36,365 nt of DNA from Bacteroidaceae bacterium (GCA_030843315.1 JAUUPT010000042.1:1-36365), one strand, 5' to 3'; counted from the stretch's first letter, positions 9,121 to 15,972 are shown. Notes: generated by a model not told the origin, from the sequence alone. Numbers and translations are program-made.

Positions 9121-9744
9121 ATGCCTCTACTTAGCTACATAAAAGAGAAAATCAAAAATTCCCCTGGCTGGAAAACCCGCATACACCGCATGATGTTCTG
9201 TAATGCTCGTCCTCGTCGTTGGGTAAAATGGTTTCTCAATCCGCTGGTATTCCACCATGGCAAAGGAGCAACCATTCGAAGGCAGACGATTATGAATGTA
9301 TCTCCCATCAATCAGTTCAGGCTGGGCGAAGGCAGCACAATAGAAGAATATTCAGTGGTGGACAATGGCGTTGGAAACGTTATCATTGGCAATCAAACCC
9401 GTATCGGATTACGTTCCACAATTATCGGTCCTGTACAGATAGGCGATCACGTGATACTGGCACAGAATATTGTGATTTCAGGACTGAATCATCGCTATGA
9501 AGACCCGGAACGTCCCATACATCAACAAGGGGTAAATACTGCCACCGTTGTAATAGGTAATGACTCCTGGATTGGTGCTAACTCAGTAATTACAGCAGGC
9601 ATCAGTATAGGAAAGCACGTCATTGTCGGTGCAGGGAGCGTCGTAACCAAAGATATCCCCGATTATACCGTAGTTGTTGGAAATCCCGCCAGAATAATAA
9701 AGAAGCTGGACACCTCATCCGGCAAATGGATAAAAATAAACTAG
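9121..9744 (+). CDS. Hexapeptide-repeat O-acetyltransferase (WcaF/LbH family)
   Basis: A 207-residue left-handed beta-helix acyltransferase, expected to O-acetylate a sugar of the repeat unit using acetyl-CoA. Hexapeptide repeats run from about residue 55 to 195, for example IIGNQTRIG, IIGPVQIGDHVILAQN, VIGNDSWIGANSVITAGISIGKHVIVGAGSVVTKDIP and VVGNPARIIKK. The catalytic His is in SGLNHRYEDP at about residue 124. This layout is typical of colanic-acid-type and maltose-type acetyltransferases. It begins 3 bases after the methyltransferase stop and is the last gene of the plus-strand polysaccharide operon. Base composition changes sharply just after it. Confidence 0.87.
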   Translation: MPLLSYIKEKIKNSPGWKTRIHRMMFCNARPRRWVKWFLNPLVFHHGKGATIRRQTIMNVSPINQFRLGEGSTIEEYSVVDNGVGNVIIGNQTRIGLRSTIIGPVQIGDHVILAQNIVISGLNHRYEDPERPIHQQGVNTATVVIGNDSWIGANSVITAGISIGKHVIVGAGSVVTKDIPDYTVVVGNPARIIKKLDTSSGKWIKIN

Positions 9745-9775
9745 AAAAACAGCACCGCTGAATGCATCTTTTTCC

Positions 9776-9783
9776 TACTTTTG
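9776..9783 (+). promoter_or_regulatory. Promoter -7 element before the A-run small gene
   Basis: TACTTTTG matches TAnnTTTG and lies 28 bases before the ATG at 9812. No good TTTG is seen at the -33 position, so this is a weaker call. Confidence 0.4.
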
Positions 9784-9811
9784 CACCTTTTTTAGTTAAA
9801 ACCATAATATT

Positions 9812-10074
9812 ATGCAAAAAAAGGAAGTCATCACCCAAGTGATGCAAAAGAAGTAATTATCTCTCTCCACATTGACGATGAAGAGGATATAGTCATCAAA
9901 TTTCAAGCAATTCATTCCCGAAATCGGCTGCTGAATGCTTTGGAAGCCGTTGCAATGCTCAACCAAACCTTGCTGGAAGAACAAAAAACATTCACCCCGG
10001 CCGAGAAGAAGGCACTGGCACACATCCGCCGAACGACACACGTTCTCAGCAGAAACAGAAAGAAGAAAGAGTAA
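9812..10074 (+). pseudogene. Small gene, apparently frameshifted at an A7 run (87 aa if A8)
   Basis: From the ATG at 9812 the frame reads MQKKEVITQVMQKK and stops at 9854-9856. The adjacent frame stays open to a TAA at 10072-10074. It encodes a protein-like sequence, DAKEVIISLHIDDEEDIVIK, then LLNALEAVAMLNQTLLEEQ and a basic tail, RNRKKKE. Seven consecutive A (9816-9822) lie directly after the start. Adding a single A fuses the ATG to the long frame and gives an intact 87-residue protein. This could be a mutation, a sequencing error, phase variation or transcriptional slippage. I do not recognise the family. It is the first gene after the polysaccharide operon and sits behind a TAnnTTTG element, next to the DUF4373-primase module. 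Confidence 0.5.
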
Positions 10075-10261
10075 TGGCCGGAAACTGTAAAAACCGTTCG
10101 CCGCCGCCTATCCGTTAAAGCACGTTAAAAGACAGAAGAAAACAGAAAAGTAGCCTTCAGCACCCATTTCTAAAGATAAAAGGCCGCTACAGATATGTAC
10201 AAGGAAGGGTCCGACCGCCCGAAGAGTACTTTTGTGCAAGAAATAAACCAAAACCATGTCA
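10075..10261. other. Intergenic stretch without a recognisable gene
   Basis: Together with the small gene and the flanking promoters this fills the gap between the acetyltransferase and the DUF4373 gene. A further TAnnTTTG match, TACTTTTG, lies at 10227-10234. No ORF of plausible coding character and no clear hairpin was seen. Confidence 0.4.
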
Positions 10262-10269
10262 TACCTTTG
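10262..10269 (+). promoter_or_regulatory. Promoter -7 element of the DUF4373 gene
   Basis: TACCTTTG matches TAnnTTTG and lies 49 bases before the ATG at 10319. The -33 region has no convincing TTTG. Confidence 0.45.
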
Positions 10270-10318
10270 CAAAGCAGACTACGAAAAGCCTGCATAAATT
10301 AATAAAACTATCAACAAT

Positions 10319-11287
10319 ATGATCTCATTCTTATGGTTCAAACACCCCAATGACTTGTCGGGTGATAAAAGAGTGTCAAACCTTATTGACTGTGAAGGAG
10401 CACGCGGATATGGCAATTACTTGTATGTCATCGAATTATTGTATAAGCAGACAGACGGAAAACTGTCTTTCCGCCAACTGAAAAGTATGCAACGGAAAGG
10501 ATTCCCGAAAGCCTATCTGGAAAAGATTGTCCGGGACTATAATCTCTTTCAGATTGAAGGAGACGAGTTTTCATCGGCCATCGAATTCTGCGAAAAAAGG
10601 AATGCAAAAGGTGCAAAAAGCACCCAGGCAAATTGCGAACAAACTGGCAACGCTTTGCCAAAAGATTCGGAAACGCTTCAAAATTCAGAAGAAGACAAAA
10701 ACAGCGATAACACACCAAATGACAGCACATTAGACAGAAAACTCCCCCTCGCGCGCGTAAGAGGAGAAAAGAGAAGAGAAGATACTCCTCCAATAGGTTC
10801 CCCGAAAAAGGAGGAGGAGGGAAAGCCCTCACCAATTTTGAACTGGAAGAACTACCTCGAAGAAATGGTGAAAGACCAAGTCTGGCTGGAGTGCGTCTGC
10901 ATGAAAAGCGGGTATGGAGAATTGTTGTATCGCCACAGGGACGAAGCGGTCAAAGAGTTTGAAAAGCACATCATCCTCTTCGGCAAAGGAAACGAAATCC
11001 TGCACGTGGAGGACGCCAAGCGATACTTCGCCTACTTCACCATGTGCGGCAGGCGTACCTCGCAAGAACTGCGCGTCACCTTGCTTGCCATTGACGTCCG
11101 GCAACAGGCCGACAACCCCGCCGCCCCCAACCCCTACCGCCACGAACAGCTCGTAGACGGCCGGCGCACCTACCTGGGTTGCACCATCCCCGACGACGCC
11201 CCGCCCCGACCGGACGAAAACGCCGTCTGGAACGAAGACATGAACGCCTGGATGCCGGGAAAGAAACCCAAAAAGAAACGAAACTAA
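10319..11287 (+). CDS. DUF4373 (Lin1244/Lin1753-type N-terminal) protein, replication-initiator-like
   Basis: A 322-residue protein. The N-terminal 100 residues match the DUF4373 pattern: FLWFKHPNDLSGDKR, then GARGYGNYLYVIELLYKQTDGKLSF, and LEKIVRDYNLFQIEGDEF. This winged-helix-like domain is found in phage and plasmid replication proteins and in Bacteroides chromosomal loci. A low-complexity polar linker follows (about 100-165). The C-terminal part has EDAKRYFAYFTMCGRRTSQELR, and the tail is very basic (KKPKKKRN). The function is inferred, not shown: DNA binding or replication initiation, from the fold resemblance and from the primase-helicase that follows. Codons are far more GC-rich in the second half. 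Its stop touches the 22-bp repeat array. Confidence 0.75.
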   Translation: MISFLWFKHPNDLSGDKRVSNLIDCEGARGYGNYLYVIELLYKQTDGKLSFRQLKSMQRKGFPKAYLEKIVRDYNLFQIEGDEFSSAIEFCEKRNAKGAKSTQANCEQTGNALPKDSETLQNSEEDKNSDNTPNDSTLDRKLPLARVRGEKRREDTPPIGSPKKEEEGKPSPILNWKNYLEEMVKDQVWLECVCMKSGYGELLYRHRDEAVKEFEKHIILFGKGNEILHVEDAKRYFAYFTMCGRRTSQELRVTLLAIDVRQQADNPAAPNPYRHEQLVDGRRTYLGCTIPDDAPPRPDENAVWNEDMNAWMPGKKPKKKRN

Positions 11288-11450
11288 AACCACGCACCCC
11301 GGCGTCCCAAACCACACACACCAACGTTCCAAACCACGCACCTCAATGCCCCGAACCACGCACCCCGTCACTCACGAAGTGCGTCATTCGGGACGCTCAC
11401 CTGCGTCATTTGAGACGACGAGATGCGTGGTTTGGGACGGCAAGATGCCT
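11287..11450. repeat. Palindromic array of 22-bp repeats (copy 1)
   Basis: Four units in one direction start at 11287, 11309, 11331 and 11353, with core (A/G)AACCACGCACC or a close variant (one unit reads ACACAC). Four in the opposite direction have cores TGCGTCATT, TGCGTCATT, TGCGTGGTT and TGCCT (partial) at 11380, 11402, 11424 and 11446. Spacing is exactly 22 bases within each half. The array fills the gap between the DUF4373 and primase-helicase genes. A second array with related cores lies at 30706-30832. The function is unknown; candidates are a protein-binding (iteron-like) array, a structured RNA, or a dispersed repeat. Confidence 0.75.
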
Positions 11451-11473
11451 CAAAAAAAATTAGATAATTCAAA

Positions 11474-13288
11474 ATGAGAGATTTCAAAAAACACGGCATC
11501 GACACCCGTGGTCGCAGCAGCGGCAAAACCAAAACCATCTGCCCGCAATGCAACTCCACACGTGGCCACAAGGGCGACAAATCCCTGTCCGTCGACCTGG
11601 ACAAAGGCTTGTGCTACTGCCATCATTGCGGCTACAAACTCTGTGTGCCGGACGATGCCGAAGAACGGAAACGACAGGAACAAATCGAGAAATACCGCAA
11701 GTCGACGCACCTGCCCCCGCACTTCCGCCGCCCCGTCTTCGACCCCTCGAAAACCCGGCGTAGCGAAGCCCTGGAGCGCTACTGGACGGAAACCCGCTGT
11801 CTCAGTCAGACACTGCTGGACGAACTCCGCATCACCGAGCAGGAGGAACTGATGCCGCAAAGCGGAAAAAGGGAGAACTGTCTCTGCTTCAACTACTTCG
11901 ACGGCGACACACTGGTAAACACCAAGTTCCGCAGCGGCGACAAGCACTTCAAGATGGTGACCGGCGCCGAACTCATCCCCTACAACATCAACGGCCTGCT
12001 GGGCAGCCGCGAAGCCATCATCACCGAAGGCGAATTCGACGCCTGCGCCCTGATGACCGCCACCGGACGGCGCGACATCATCTCCGTGCCCGCCGGTGCG
12101 CAAAGCAATCTGACGTGGATGGACCGTTTCGTAGAAAGCCACTTCGAGGACAAGGAAACCATCTACCTGGCAGTGGACGAAGACCAGGCAGGCGAAGTGC
12201 TGCGCCGGGAACTGATCCGCCGGCTGGGTGCGGAACGTTGCCGGGTGGTGCATTATGGCCCGGAATGCAAGGACAGTAATGAGCACCTGATTCGTTACGG
12301 CGCCCAGAGCCTCTGCATCTGCCTGGAACAAGCCGAAGAAATACCCCTGGAAGGCGTTTTCACCGCCGCCGACTATCCCGAAGAACTGCGTGCCATCTTT
12401 GAAAACGGTCTGCAGGGTGGTGCCGAAACCGGATGGGAGAATTTCGATGCCAACTGCACTTTTGAATTGGGGCGCCTGCTGGTGACCACCGGGCGGCCCG
12501 GCGACGGGAAATCGGAATTCATAGACGAGTTGGTTCTCCGCCTCTGCCTGAGGCATAAGTGGAAAACCGCTTTCTACAGTCCCGAAAATATGCCGACGCA
12601 CTATCACCTGAAAAAACTTGCCGACAAATTGCTGGGACGGGAATTCGCCGCCGCCACCTACGGCATGACCGAAGGCCTCTACCAACAGACCGCAGGCTGG
12701 CTGGCGGACAACGTGACGCACATCCTGCCCGGCGGAAAGGCCTACCGGATAGACGACATCCTGGAAAAAGCGCGTCAACTGGTACGCCGTCGCGGAGTGC
12801 GCACCCTCGTCATCGACCCGCTGAACCGGCTGGAGCAAGAGTCCGGCATGACCGAACGTGAATTCATCCGCCTGGTGCTGAACAAACTGGGCCGCTTCGC
12901 CCTGCAGCAGCACTGCCTCGTCATCCTCATAGCCCACCCGCGCAAGGTGAACCGCAACGAACTGACCGGTCAGCTACGCCGCGTAGACATGAACGATATC
13001 AACGGTTCCGCCGACTTTGCCAACATGTCCGACTACTGCATCGTCGTGGACCGCGACAAAGTGAAAGAGATGGTGACCATCTACATCGACAAAGTGCGCT
13101 TCAAGCATCTGGGCAGCGGAGGCACTTGCGCCAAGTTTGTCTACAACTACATCAGCGGGCGATATTTCCCTTGCGAAGAAGACATTGTACATACCGCCGA
13201 CGGCGATAAACCCGGGCCTGTAAACACAGTATCCGATAATAAAATTTGGTTGAAAAATACTGAAGAACAGTCTTGCTTATTCAGCTGA
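11474..13288 (+). CDS. Primase-helicase (zinc ribbon + Toprim + RecA-like helicase, T7 gp4/Twinkle type)
   Basis: A 604-residue protein joining primase and helicase parts. An N-terminal zinc ribbon has CPQC (C23, C26) and CHHC (C49, C52). The Toprim domain has EGEFD (E185) and VDEDQAG (D235, D237), the metal-binding acids of primases. The C-terminal DnaB/RecA-like domain has a Walker A, GRPGDGKS (340-347), and a Walker B, VIDPLN with Asp at about 448. This order is that of phage T7 gp4 and mitochondrial Twinkle, and differs from the separate DnaG and DnaB of the host. Expected reactions are primer synthesis and 5'-3' DNA unwinding. It follows the 22-bp repeat array and precedes the DUF4248, HU-like and amidase genes. 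GC content is markedly higher than in the neighbouring glycosyltransferase genes. Confidence 0.88.
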   Translation: MRDFKKHGIDTRGRSSGKTKTICPQCNSTRGHKGDKSLSVDLDKGLCYCHHCGYKLCVPDDAEERKRQEQIEKYRKSTHLPPHFRRPVFDPSKTRRSEALERYWTETRCLSQTLLDELRITEQEELMPQSGKRENCLCFNYFDGDTLVNTKFRSGDKHFKMVTGAELIPYNINGLLGSREAIITEGEFDACALMTATGRRDIISVPAGAQSNLTWMDRFVESHFEDKETIYLAVDEDQAGEVLRRELIRRLGAERCRVVHYGPECKDSNEHLIRYGAQSLCICLEQAEEIPLEGVFTAADYPEELRAIFENGLQGGAETGWENFDANCTFELGRLLVTTGRPGDGKSEFIDELVLRLCLRHKWKTAFYSPENMPTHYHLKKLADKLLGREFAAATYGMTEGLYQQTAGWLADNVTHILPGGKAYRIDDILEKARQLVRRRGVRTLVIDPLNRLEQESGMTEREFIRLVLNKLGRFALQQHCLVILIAHPRKVNRNELTGQLRRVDMNDINGSADFANMSDYCIVVDRDKVKEMVTIYIDKVRFKHLGSGGTCAKFVYNYISGRYFPCEEDIVHTADGDKPGPVNTVSDNKIWLKNTEEQSCLFS

Positions 13289-13303
13289 AATTCGCTATCT
13301 TTG
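13273..13303 (+). promoter_or_regulatory. Promoter of the DUF4248 gene
   Basis: TATCTTTG at 13296-13303 is an exact -7 element. An imperfect -33 (TTG at 13273-13275) lies about 20 bases upstream, inside the end of the primase-helicase gene. The ATG at 13343 is 40 bases downstream. Confidence 0.6.
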
Positions 13304-13342
13304 TGGTAATAAATACGATCAATAACAACCTAAACTTTAAGT

Positions 13343-13591
13343 ATGATGAATATCGATGATCCTGCCTTGGATGCCCGTTTCCCTATCCGCAGTTATGGCA
13401 AAGGGGAACTGGCAATGTACTACCTTCCGGGTGTAGCACAACAAACCGCCGTCAACCAATTCAACGAGTGGATACGCACCGCCCCCGGCTTGGAACAACG
13501 CCTGCTCCAAACCGGAATGAGCCCCGCGTGCCGACGATACACGCCCGCACAAGTGCGGCTGATGGTGAATGTTTTTGGGGAGCCTTCTTAA
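13343..13591 (+). CDS. DUF4248 small protein, HTH-like
   Basis: An 82-residue protein of the DUF4248 type, known mainly from Bacteroides. Recognisable blocks are RSYGKGELAMYYLPG, then FNEWIRTAPGLEQRLLQTG and YTPAQVRLMVNVFGEPS. The helical pattern, with ELA near the start and a C-terminal TPxQV-x-LGEP, looks like an AlpA- or MerR-type helix-turn-helix, so DNA binding is a reasonable guess, but no function is established. It starts with ATGATG; either Met is possible. It is expressed from its own promoter and precedes the HU-like gene by about 200 bases. Confidence 0.72.
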   Translation: MMNIDDPALDARFPIRSYGKGELAMYYLPGVAQQTAVNQFNEWIRTAPGLEQRLLQTGMSPACRRYTPAQVRLMVNVFGEPS

Positions 13592-13620
13592 GGTTCCCCT
13601 TTCTTTTTGCCAACCCTCCT

Positions 13621-13670
13621 TCTTTATCCTCAGTTATCCTCCCCTAACCTCCGTGAACCTCTTCTAACCT
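13621..13670. repeat. Five 10-bp direct repeats upstream of the HU-like gene promoter
   Basis: TTATCCT, TTATCCT, CTAACCT, TGAACCT and CTAACCT end at 13630, 13640, 13650, 13660 and 13670, exactly one helical turn apart. The array ends just before the expected -33 region of the promoter at 13694-13701. That position suits an activator or a cooperative DNA-binding protein. Confidence 0.6.
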
Positions 13671-13693
13671 CCATCTCTCCCAACCTGCTGCCG

Positions 13694-13701
13694 TATCTTT
13701 G
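13694..13701 (+). promoter_or_regulatory. Promoter -7 element of the HU-like gene
   Basis: TATCTTTG is an exact TAnnTTTG match, 95 bases before the ATG at 13797. The -33 region (about 13671-13674) lacks TTTG, which fits a promoter that depends on a factor bound at the adjacent 10-bp repeats. Confidence 0.6.
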
Positions 13702-13796
13702 TATCAACGAAACGAAGCAGGAACAACGCCGCGGAGAACTGTTCCCCCTACCCTCGTTCCGGTGCATTTTAATTACTAATTTCTAAATTTAATTTT

Positions 13797-14303
13797 ATGT
13801 CAAAAGCATTAGTAGTGCGCACACAGCGCCACAAGACAGTGGGAGACAAAGAGTCGCCTATGGTCTACACCCTGAGACGCAAGTCGAAAGATGCCAAAAT
13901 CTTCGACCTTGCCCGTATTGCACAGGATATCGAAGCCCTGGGCGCCATGTCCGCCGAAGACGTGGAACACGTAGGCAAAGCCATCGTACGCCAGATGCGC
14001 CAGACCCTGACCGACGGCAACAGTGTCCGCCTGGACGGCTTCGGCATCTTCCACACCACCTTCAAGTGCCGTGCCACCGAGGTTGCCAAGGACTGTACGG
14101 TGAAAAACATCGAACGCGTCAACATCCGTTTCAAGGTAGCCAACACCCTGCGCCTGGTGAACGACAGCAATGCCACCACCAAGGGCGGGCCGAACAATCT
14201 AATCTTCGAACTCGTATCGGAGGATAGCAGTTCCACCGGTGGCGGCAGTTCTTCGGGGGGCAGCGGTTCGGACGGAGATTTGGACGAGAACCCGATGGGA
14301 TAA
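13797..14303 (+). CDS. HU-like (HU-HIG type) DNA-binding protein
   Basis: A 168-residue Bacteroides histone-like protein. The IHF/HU-type core (about residues 5-125) includes RRKSKDAKIFDLARIAQDIE, then GKAIVRQMRQTLTDGNSVRLDGFGIF, which matches the HU pattern of a helix followed by V-L-GFG-F. The N-terminal extension and RFKVANTLR at the end of the core are typical of the HU-HIG subfamily. A Ser/Gly/Asp-rich flexible tail (about 143-168) replaces the compact HU end. It probably binds or bends DNA. It is part of the module with the primase-helicase, smalltalk and amidase genes. Confidence 0.85.
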   Translation: MSKALVVRTQRHKTVGDKESPMVYTLRRKSKDAKIFDLARIAQDIEALGAMSAEDVEHVGKAIVRQMRQTLTDGNSVRLDGFGIFHTTFKCRATEVAKDCTVKNIERVNIRFKVANTLRLVNDSNATTKGGPNNLIFELVSEDSSSTGGGSSSGGSGSDGDLDENPMG

Positions 14304-14304
14304 G

Positions 14305-14420
14305 AGCCTCTCCCCTAACCCCTCCCCCGTAGGGAGGGGAATAAAGATAGTATCAGAAATAAATAGCAAAAGTAACTTCAAACCTCCCCTCCCTACGGGG
14401 GAGGGGTCGGGGGAGAGGCT
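14305..14420. repeat. REP-like inverted pair of 36-base G/C-tract elements
   Basis: The left arm 14305-14340 and the right arm 14385-14420 are near-perfect reverse complements. Each arm also holds its own hairpin, CCCCTCCC-ccgta-GGGAGGGG. The 44 bases between are AT-rich. The left arm begins right after the HU-like stop codon. The pattern resembles dispersed bacterial REP/BIME pairs and could act as a transcription attenuator between the HU-like and smalltalk genes. Confidence 0.7.
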
Positions 14421-14435
14421 TAAATTTAATATCTT

Positions 14436-14543
14436 ATGAGTACAAAATCATCAACCTGGGACAAAGTATTGAAAGTGATCATCGCAGTAGCTTCTGCTTT
14501 AATCGGCGCCTTCAGCGCCAATGCCATGACCACCCGTTTTTAA
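14436..14543 (+). CDS. Smalltalk protein (35 aa single-span peptide)
   Basis: Reads MSTKSSTWDKVLKVIIAVAS then ALIGAFSANAMTTRF and a TAA stop. This matches the tiny smalltalk family described in Bacteroides, with its conserved TWDKVLK-IIAVASAL core. Residues about 11-31 form one hydrophobic helix, so it probably sits in the inner membrane. It lies between the HU-like gene and the amidase, 32 bases before the latter, the usual position for this family. By analogy with phage lysis cassettes it might help the amidase reach the wall, but that is only inference. Confidence 0.8.
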   Translation: MSTKSSTWDKVLKVIIAVASALIGAFSANAMTTRF

Positions 14544-14575
14544 CTACTAATCCTAACCCCTAATCACTAAAAAAC

Positions 14576-15019
14576 ATGCGTTTCATCAACCTGATTGTGA
14601 TACATTGCAGCGCCACATGCGAGGACCGTCCCTTTACCGAGCAGGCCCTGGCTGCCGCCCACCGTCAACGTGGAATGGCCGGTATCGGCTATCATTTTTA
14701 CGTCCTCCGTGACGGCAGAATCCTGACCACACGCCCGGTCGAGAGGGCCGGCGCCCACGCCCGCGGCTACAATGCCCACAGCATCGGCATCTGTTATGAA
14801 GGCGGTTTAGATCATTACGGTAACCCCAAAGATACCCGAACCGAATGGCAGCGTCACTCCCTCCGCGTCCTGGTCCGCGCTCTGCTGATGGATTACCCGG
14901 AAGCAAAAGTTGTAGGACACCGCGACCTCAGCCCTGATCTGAATGGTGACGGAGAAATAGAACCGATGGAATGGACGAAACAGTGTCCGTGTTTTGAGGT
15001 GACTACTGAACTATTCTAA
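14576..15019 (+). CDS. N-acetylmuramoyl-L-alanine amidase (Amidase_2 / T7 lysozyme type)
   Basis: A 147-residue zinc amidase that cleaves the bond between N-acetylmuramic acid and L-alanine of peptidoglycan. The zinc ligands are visible at the usual places: H10 in IVIHCSAT, H115 in VGHRDLSPD and C137 in KQCPCFE. GIGYHFYV (36-43) and RPVERAGAHARGYN (53-66) are further family motifs. The length equals that of T7 lysozyme and phage endolysins. There is no signal peptide, so export needs another route or lysis, as for phage enzymes. It is the last gene of the module and converges on the minus-strand polysaccharide operon at a perfect palindrome. Confidence 0.93.
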   Translation: MRFINLIVIHCSATCEDRPFTEQALAAAHRQRGMAGIGYHFYVLRDGRILTTRPVERAGAHARGYNAHSIGICYEGGLDHYGNPKDTRTEWQRHSLRVLVRALLMDYPEAKVVGHRDLSPDLNGDGEIEPMEWTKQCPCFEVTTELF

Positions 15020-15040
15020 AAATTACATTGTAGTTCATAT

Positions 15041-15082
15041 AAATTGTATTTGAAGCAATAATTATTGCTTCAAATACAATTT
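15041..15082. terminator. Perfect 42-bp palindrome, bidirectional terminator
   Basis: Two exact 21-base complementary arms, AAATTGTATTTGAAGCAATAA and its reverse complement, with no spacer, lie between the convergent amidase and GT2 genes. The stems start and end with A/T runs, so each strand offers a U-tract. It touches the GT2 stop codon at 15082. Confidence 0.75.
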
Positions 15083-15972
15083 TATGTAGTACCATAGCTT
15101 ACCTTGCTATGCCAAAGCCCATTAAATGAACCTGAAACAACAGCACGAATTGATTTCCATTTTCTTTGAAAGATATACTTCAATACATCACGCACCATCA
15201 CAATTCCCAATAAATAGCAACAAGAAAAAAATCTATCTATTCCGTCTAAATTGCGGCGAGCAAACAACACTCGGCCTCTTACTAAATAATATTCACGAAA
15301 CGGAACTAACTCTTTTCCTTTTTTAGTTCCCTCTTTATGATATACCACTGCCGCCGGTTCATACCAAATTTGATATCCCCAGTCTAATATATGATAACTC
15401 CAGTCAAACTCTTCATAGTATAAAAAATAGCATTCTGGCATCATTCCAACTTCTTCAATTACTTTGCGTGAAACCATCATGGCAGCACCATGCATCACTT
15501 CTACTCTCCTATCTACTAAATATTTTTCAGGCTGATCTGTATCATAAGAAGGAGTATTAAGTCTCAATGTTATATGGGTCATCTTTTGATATCCACAATA
15601 TTGTATATTATATGGCGGAACATAATACCTTATCATAGGAGATACTCCACCGATCCCCGGTCTTTCCAAATGCTTGACCATCACCTCTAAGACCGGCGTT
15701 CGCACCACAGTATCATTATTTAAGAAGAAGATATAATCACCTTTCGCTTTTTTATACCCCAAATTATTCCCACCGGCAAAACCTAAATTCTCCTTACTAC
15801 AAACAATTGTGACCTCAGGGCATAGGGAAGCGATACGCTCTACATCATCTCCTTTGGAAGCATTATCCACAACAATCACTTCATAAGGATATGTTTCATG
15901 CTGCTTTAGCGATGCTATCAGTTCGCAAGTGTCTTGCCAACCGTTATAATTAATAGTAATAATTGAAACCAT
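15082..15972 (-). CDS. GT2-family glycosyltransferase (rhamnosyltransferase-like)
   Basis: A 296-residue GT-A enzyme of the WcaE/rhamnosyltransferase-like GT2 group. It begins MVSIITINYNGWQDTCELIA, then has VIVVDNASKGDD (donor-binding Asp), ENLGFAGGNNLGYKKAKGDY and FLNNDTVV (the metal-binding DxD region). The later EVGMMPECYFLYYEEFDWSY carries the catalytic base region. It is the last gene of the minus-strand polysaccharide operon, 24 bases after the preceding GT2. It should transfer a deoxyhexose or similar sugar to the growing repeat unit, but the donor is not certain. Confidence 0.88.
   Translation of the reverse strand: MVSIITINYNGWQDTCELIASLKQHETYPYEVIVVDNASKGDDVERIASLCPEVTIVCSKENLGFAGGNNLGYKKAKGDYIFFLNNDTVVRTPVLEVMVKHLERPGIGGVSPMIRYYVPPYNIQYCGYQKMTHITLRLNTPSYDTDQPEKYLVDRRVEVMHGAAMMVSRKVIEEVGMMPECYFLYYEEFDWSYHILDWGYQIWYEPAAVVYHKEGTKKGKELVPFREYYLVRGRVLFARRNLDGIDRFFSCCYLLGIVMVRDVLKYIFQRKWKSIRAVVSGSFNGLWHSKVSYGTT

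Noticed and set aside
11287..11450. Possible CRISPR array
   Set aside because: Units are only 22 bases in total, half of them inverted, with no spacers of normal length and no cas genes.
11450..12937. A 495-codon open frame on the minus strand opposite the primase-helicase gene
   Set aside because: It mirrors a GC-rich gene, shows no recognisable motif, and the plus-strand frame has full primase and helicase signatures.
9745..15081. Complete prophage or integrative element
   Set aside because: No integrase, capsid, portal, tail or clear attachment repeats were found, so only a phage-like module is claimed.
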